DNA of 64,000 nt from Sporobolomyces roseus (Eukaryota > Basidiomycota > Microbotryomycetes > Sporidiobolales > Sporidiobolaceae): NCBI GenBank assembly GCA_016617785.1, contig JADILM010000008.1, positions 744,001-808,000 of the forward strand, given 5' to 3'. Of this stretch, positions 59,615 to 64,000 are shown piece after piece; the stretch's first letter is position 1; every line of letters begins with the position of its first letter. The notes under the pieces were generated by a model. The model was given only the letters and a program-made list of their open reading frames with translations. It was not told where the DNA came from and did not search any database. The position numbers and the translations under genes were made by a program.

Positions 59615-61843
59615 ATGACTACACCAGCAGAGCGGACGATTAGAAGCGACACATCGGGATCAACACTGCATGAACGACAAGAAGATCAAACTGATCAGTG
59701 AGCTCCTGTCTCATCTCTCATCTGATCTCTTCGCTCAACTTTGCTGACCTTAGTCGAATGACAGCTCTGGACCGAAAGTCGTTGGGTTGATGTCTAGTGA
59801 GATCAGGGAACCGAGATGGAAGTTCATTAAAGCAGCGGCATGGGTTAGTCGGAAAGAAGGTCTTCGCAAGGTCAAGTCGAGGAACTGACAAGTATCGTTT
59901 CGAACAGGGTCTCTTCTGTACGACGATCTGCATGTGGGTAGCTTTACCGATCTACGTAAGTCGAGCTATTCCTTTCTCTCGCTTCTCGAAATACTTTCGC
60001 AAGGGTGAAACATTCGTTCGTTGAGCTGACTCTCTTCTCATCGATCAGTGGGGAGCATACTATCGACAACCTCAAAACCTGTACCGACTGACGATAGCGC
60101 TAGTCGATCTCGACACTCCCGGAGCTCAAGCCGCGGGATTGACCCCAACTCTCGGTCCATCTCTCCTTCGAGCGCCTAGCCTGATCACTCAAAAGTACCA
60201 TCTCGAGTACGTCACTGTCGACAACACTCAGTTCGATATCTCGGCAGCGACGGGAGGACAAGCGAGAGGAGTTGATGTTCACGAATGGGCTCAAAAGACG
60301 ATTCACAACGAAGATTACTTTGGAATGATCATCGGTAAGCTTTCGATCTCACTCTGCACTTTAAAGGGTAGTCTGACCCGATCTTTGTCGCAAAAGCGAA
60401 CGCGAATGCTACCGTCGCGGCGAGCAACGCTTTCCAAGGGATCACTGGAGGAAATGCGAACGTGCAGTACATGGGAACGGGTGCTTTGAGCATGTACATC
60501 AACGAAGGAAGGAACATTCTCACTTATGATCAGTGGGTGACTCCCGGAATGACCTACTTGTGCGTCTTCACTCGACTTCGTTGTTCCGAACGACCATTCT
60601 CGCTCGATATCGGTTCTCTGCTGACGTGGTCGACTCGAACAGCCTCAACTCTTACGTTCTCGGCAACGCTGCGACAAGTCTCAGTCAACTTCTGCTTCCT
60701 CGACTCAGCCAACTCACTGCAGCTCAATACGCTGCGATCAACCCAACTCAGCTCGCAAGCGTCCTCTCCCATCCTTTCGGTTACTCCGAATGGAACGTCG
60801 GGCCCATCGCAAACTTTGCCGGTATCCCAGCATCGACCGTCGGACTCCTCTGTACGCTTCCTTTATCACTTTGTATTGACCTCGGAATCCATAGCTCATG
60901 CTTCCTCTGTTGTCGGCAGATCTCCTCATTTTCACCTACTTCTTCTCGATCTACTTCTCTCAAGCCCGCGCAGCACTCGAACCGAAGCTCAAACTCAAGA
61001 GCCTCCTCGCACTCCGACTCATCTCTCCTCCAACTTTCTACATTTTCCTCTCCCTCTGGGTTTCCCTCGTCTCCCTCGCTTTCCAGATCCCGTTCAATCT
61101 TTTCTGGGGCAAAGGAGGATTCCCTCTGTTTTGGCTGTCGAATTGGGCGACAATGTGGGGTTTGGGAATGGCTATGGAAGTAGCGTAAGTCTCGTCTTTC
61201 TCGTCTTTACTCGGAGTTCTCGTGTTCACTCTCCCTCTCTTCGTAGCTTGACGCTTCTCGGACCCAAGTATACTGCTTTCTTGTGAGTCTCCCTCCTGTC
61301 AAGTCAAAAAGCAGAGACCCTGACTTATCTTTTTCCGTTTAGCTTGATTCTGTGGGCGATCATCAACGTATCCGGTACGCTCTACCCATCTCTCCTGTTC
61401 TCTCATGTACTCAAAAGCTGACATCTCTCTCGTTCCGTCCGTTCAGTCGCGTTCATCGGTACATTGGTTCAACTTTCGCTAGTTTTCCTTCGTTTTCGCT
61501 CACACGTCTTCCCTTTCACACAGATATCGCCGATCAGTCCCACTTCTACTCATATGGTTTTATTATACCCGTCTTCCAGGCAGTCCAGGTATGATACTAG
61601 AGTCCTTCGTCGTCGTCGAGCGAAGCTCAGAGCTGATTTCCACCTTCTTTTCGTTCTTTTTCGTTCCTACAGGTCTCAAAAGCGATCATGTTCGGTACCA
61701 AGCAACGATTCTTACAAGCCTTTGCCGTCGACGCTGCATGGATCGTCTTCGGTAACATCGGATTGGCCCTCGCAACTGTTTTCAAGCGGAAACAAGCGAT
61801 CAAGCAAAAGGAGCAGGAGAAAGAAGGGAAGAAGGGACAGTAG
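59615..61843 (+). CDS. SNG1-family (DUF3533) membrane transporter, copy B (482 aa)
   Basis: Twelve exons: 59615-59697, 59765-59843, 59908-59955, 60049-60334, 60397-60559, 60643-60851, 60920-61184, 61247-61282, 61343-61374, 61447-61458, 61524-61588, 61673-61843. Signatures: WGAYYRQPQNLYRLTIALVD after the first membrane segment, MIIANANATVAASNAF, WVTPGMTY, then membrane segments (LLIFTYFFSIYFS, FYIFLSLWVSLVSLAF) and FYSYGFIIPVFQAVQ in place of the YAMPF block of copy A. The C-terminus is Lys/Gln/Glu-rich. Exon 10 is a 12-nt microexon. Copies A and B share fold and order but are strongly diverged and have different intron positions, so the pair is old or was joined secondarily. Confidence 0.93.
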
Positions 61844-62270
61844 ACGAAGGAGTAGCTGTATATACTGTATCAACGTTTCTATAGACTCACTACACTGTAC
61901 TTGAGGATTGAGCTCGTCGAGGGAGAGATTCAGTTCGTTTCCACCGTCCACCTTGCTCTTCTCGACAGTCCCCGTAGACGAAGACGACACGACCATCTCG
62001 ACGCCACTCAACTCTAGCGGAAGCCTTTCGAAGCTTTCTAGCGTTTGCGATGCAGCTATTGCGAAATCGGCATGATTTTCTATATTACTAAAAGGAAGGT
62101 CGAGAAGGATCGACATTTCAGCTGACGCACCTTCCCCAGGTTTTCCAGCCAATCAGCTGCAGTCAAAATCCTCATTACTCATCTTCCAAAACACGAGTCC
62201 GACTTCTTTCTTTCCTTTCCTTCCCTCTCTCTCCGCGTCTCTTTCGACACTTTCTCACACCTACATCAAA
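61844..62270. other. spacer and promoter upstream of catalase copy 2
   Basis: About 430 bp. A minus-strand open frame covers 61712-62152 but overlaps the SNG1-like last exon and has no domain. The end, near 62200-62270, is a pyrimidine-rich leader. Confidence 0.45.
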
Positions 62271-62544
62271 GTGAGTATTCGGTCTCGCTTTCTGCATACC
62301 TACGGTCAGCGCTCGTGCACTTCAGTCAATCCCCACCACCACCACATTCTGCATTTCTCCTCCTTCGAAAACTCGGTGGCATCACCCCGAAAAGTTTCAA
62401 GAATGGCTGGGAAGCGGGCTGAGACGGACAGAGTAATATTGGTCATCGTTGCAGCTTTCCCCGGTCATCGCAGACTAGCAGAAGCAGTTCATTTCATATT
62501 CAGCCGAACTTCTTTACTGACTAACTACTTCTGGTTTCCTGCAG
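62271..62544 (+). other. probable 5'UTR intron of catalase copy 2
   Basis: GTGAGT at 62271 and a TCCTGCAG acceptor ending at 62544, twelve bases before the ATG. It matches the leader intron of catalase copy 1 in place and size (274 versus 269 nt). Confidence 0.6.
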
Positions 62545-62556
62545 CTCCCTACCAAT

Positions 62557-64000
62557 ATGCCTTCCAAGCAAGTCCTCAACAAGCCCGACGGCGCTACTTT
62601 CGTGAGTCTCTCTCAGCTACGTCTCTTGAAACACAACTTATCCTTCGAGTCCTTTCGCAGACCGACTCCCAAGGTCACCCTCTTCAAGAGCCTTACGCCG
62701 CTCAACGAGCTGGAGCTCAAGGACCCCTCCTTCTCCAGGACTTCAACTTGATTGATGCGTGAGTATACTCTTCGTCCCCCTCTCTCTTCCCACTTTGGCT
62801 CATTCGATCTTCCATCTTCTAGCCTCGCTCACTTCGACCGCGAACGTATCCCCGAGCGTGTCGTCCACGCCAAGGGCGCAGGAGCTCACGGTACCTTCGA
62901 AGTCACCCACGATATCTCCGACTTGACTTGCGCCAAACTCTTCTCGAAGGTTGGAACCAAGGTTCGCGCTTCAGCTCGCTTCTCGACTGTCGGAGGAGAG
63001 AGTGGATCTGCCGATACTGCTCGTGACCCTCGTGGTTTCTCTGTCAAGTTGAGAACCGAGGAGGGAAATTGGGATCACGTTTACAACAACACTCCGTGAG
63101 TTGCGAAAAGTTTGACAGTCCCTGTGCTCGGCTTGAACTGACTGTTACCTTCTCTCGCGCAGCGTCTTCTTCCTTCGAGACCCTATGAAGTTCCCTCACT
63201 TCATTCACACTCAGAAGCGAGACCCTCAAACTCACTTGAAGGATCCCGACCACTTCTGGGACTACGCCTCGCTCAACCCTGAATCATTCCATCAGTTCAC
63301 TATCCTCTTCTCGGACCGAGGAGGAACGCCTGACGGATACCGATTCATGCACGGATACTCGGGACACACTCACAAGATGGTCAAGGAGGACGGATCGTTC
63401 GTTTACGTTCAATTCCACTACAAGTCTGATCAAGGTATCAAGGCATTCACCGACGACGAGGCAGCCAAGACCGCTGGAACTGCTCCCGATTACTCGACTC
63501 GAGACTTGTTCGAAGCGATTGAACGAGGAGAATTCCCTTCTTGGACTCTCAACGTTCAAGTCATGACTCCTGAACAAGCCGAGAAGTTCCGATACAACAT
63601 CCTCGATTTGACCAAGACCTGGCCTCAAAAGGAGTTCCCTCTTCGACCTGTTGGAAAGCTTACTCTCAACGAGAACGCTCAAAATTACTTGTACGTTTTC
63701 GACTTGTCTTTTCTCTCTCTCCTGGACCTCGACTCACTTCTTCGTCTACAGCGCCGAGATCGAGCAGATCGCCTTCTCTCCTTCCCACCTCATTCCTGGA
63801 ATCGAGCCTAGTGCTGATCCCGTCCTCCAATCTCGACTCTTCTCTTACCCCGACGCTCATCGATACCGTCTCGGAGTCAACTACGCTCAACTCCCTGTCA
63901 ACTCTCCTCTCACTCAACCCGCCAACTTCCAACGAGACGGTGCCGCCGCTTTCTACAATCAAGGTCCTCGACCCAACTACCAATCTTCTCTCCAAACTCT
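62557..64000 (+). CDS. catalase copy 2 (3' end outside window)
   Basis: Second haem catalase, in inverted orientation to copy 1 and cut by the right edge. Exons: 62557-62601, 62661-62758, 62823-63095, 63163-63690, 63752 onward. Exon lengths 1-4 equal those of copy 1 (45, 98, 273, 528 nt). The active-site blocks are the same: [15 protein letters not shown], and [12 protein letters not shown] near the edge. The start differs slightly ([12 protein letters not shown] against [12 protein letters not shown]), and one other visible change is ESFHQ for ESLHQ. In the visible part of exon 5 there are about five differences in 249 bases, all silent. Most introns are clearly diverged. The peroxisomal signal, if any, lies outside the window. 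Confidence 0.97.

Noticed and set aside
61712..62152. 146-codon minus-strand open frame between the SNG1-like gene and catalase 2
   Set aside because: It overlaps the last exon of the SNG1-like gene, becomes low-complexity there, and has no recognisable domain or splice sites.

Overview
The window is nuclear DNA of a fungus. Genes are close together on both strands and are cut by many short introns (about 50-110 nt). Nearly all introns have GT..AG ends; branch sites such as TACTAAC and pyrimidine-rich acceptors can be read by eye. Gene content (fungal-type SNG1/DUF3533 transporters, a Rac GTPase distinct from Cdc42, saccharopine dehydrogenase, an AP-1-like bZIP with a cysteine-rich C-terminus, Ima1, Slx9, Trm44) together with roughly balanced GC and multi-exon genes suggests a basidiomycete yeast, probably of the Pucciniomycotina. 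The lineage is an inference; no rRNA or other marker is present.

Layout, left to right: a MYND-finger gene cut by the left edge (2-934, +); catalase copy 1 (2251-4120, -); a chromate transporter (5053-7146, -); lipoyl synthase (7509-9064, -); a beta-trefoil-like protein with an apparent frameshift (9483-11907, -); LYS1 (11970-13451, +); RAC1 (14076-15018, +) convergent with a JMJD7-like hydroxylase (15435-16776, -); an F-box/LRR-like gene with an in-frame stop (17249-18978, -); a 1115-residue acidic F-box-like protein (19244-22996, -); TRM44 (23193-25097, +); two more MYND paralogues (25280-26274 and 26816-27706, -); splicing factor YJU2 (28532-29800, +); two F-box paralogues (30538-31690, 32281-33480, +); RRB1/GRWD1 (33908-35571, +); an AP-1-like bZIP (36070-37739, +); SLX9 (37992-38951, -) divergent from an XRCC2-like recombinase (39068-40198, +); a small unknown gene (40499-41002, +); a GPI-anchored PLC-like phosphodiesterase (41736-43341, +); an unknown gene (43772-44608, +); a RING-H2 ligase (44896-46721, -); a 1539-residue conserved fungal protein (48331-53151, +); IMA1 (53546-55485, -); an unknown probably nuclear gene with a frame break (55846-57365, +); a divergent pair of SNG1/DUF3533 transporters (57485-59453, - and 59615-61843, +); and catalase copy 2 (62557 to the right edge, +).

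Two observations stand out. First, the two right-hand MYND paralogues each appear to contain a non-canonical intron starting AT rather than GT, at the position where the left-hand paralogue has a normal GT..AG intron. Reading them as AT..AC introns restores ungapped alignment of all three proteins. Second, two catalase genes lie about 58 kb apart in inverted orientation, with nearly identical exons but diverged introns, which suggests exon-biased homogenisation or strong codon constraint.

Functional themes are oxidative and toxic stress (two catalases, AP-1-like factor, chromate transporter, two SNG1-type exporters), RNA and ribosome biogenesis (YJU2, TRM44, RRB1, SLX9), and lineage-expanded MYND and F-box families. 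All exon boundaries were read by eye from splice signals and reading-frame continuity; none is supported by transcripts.
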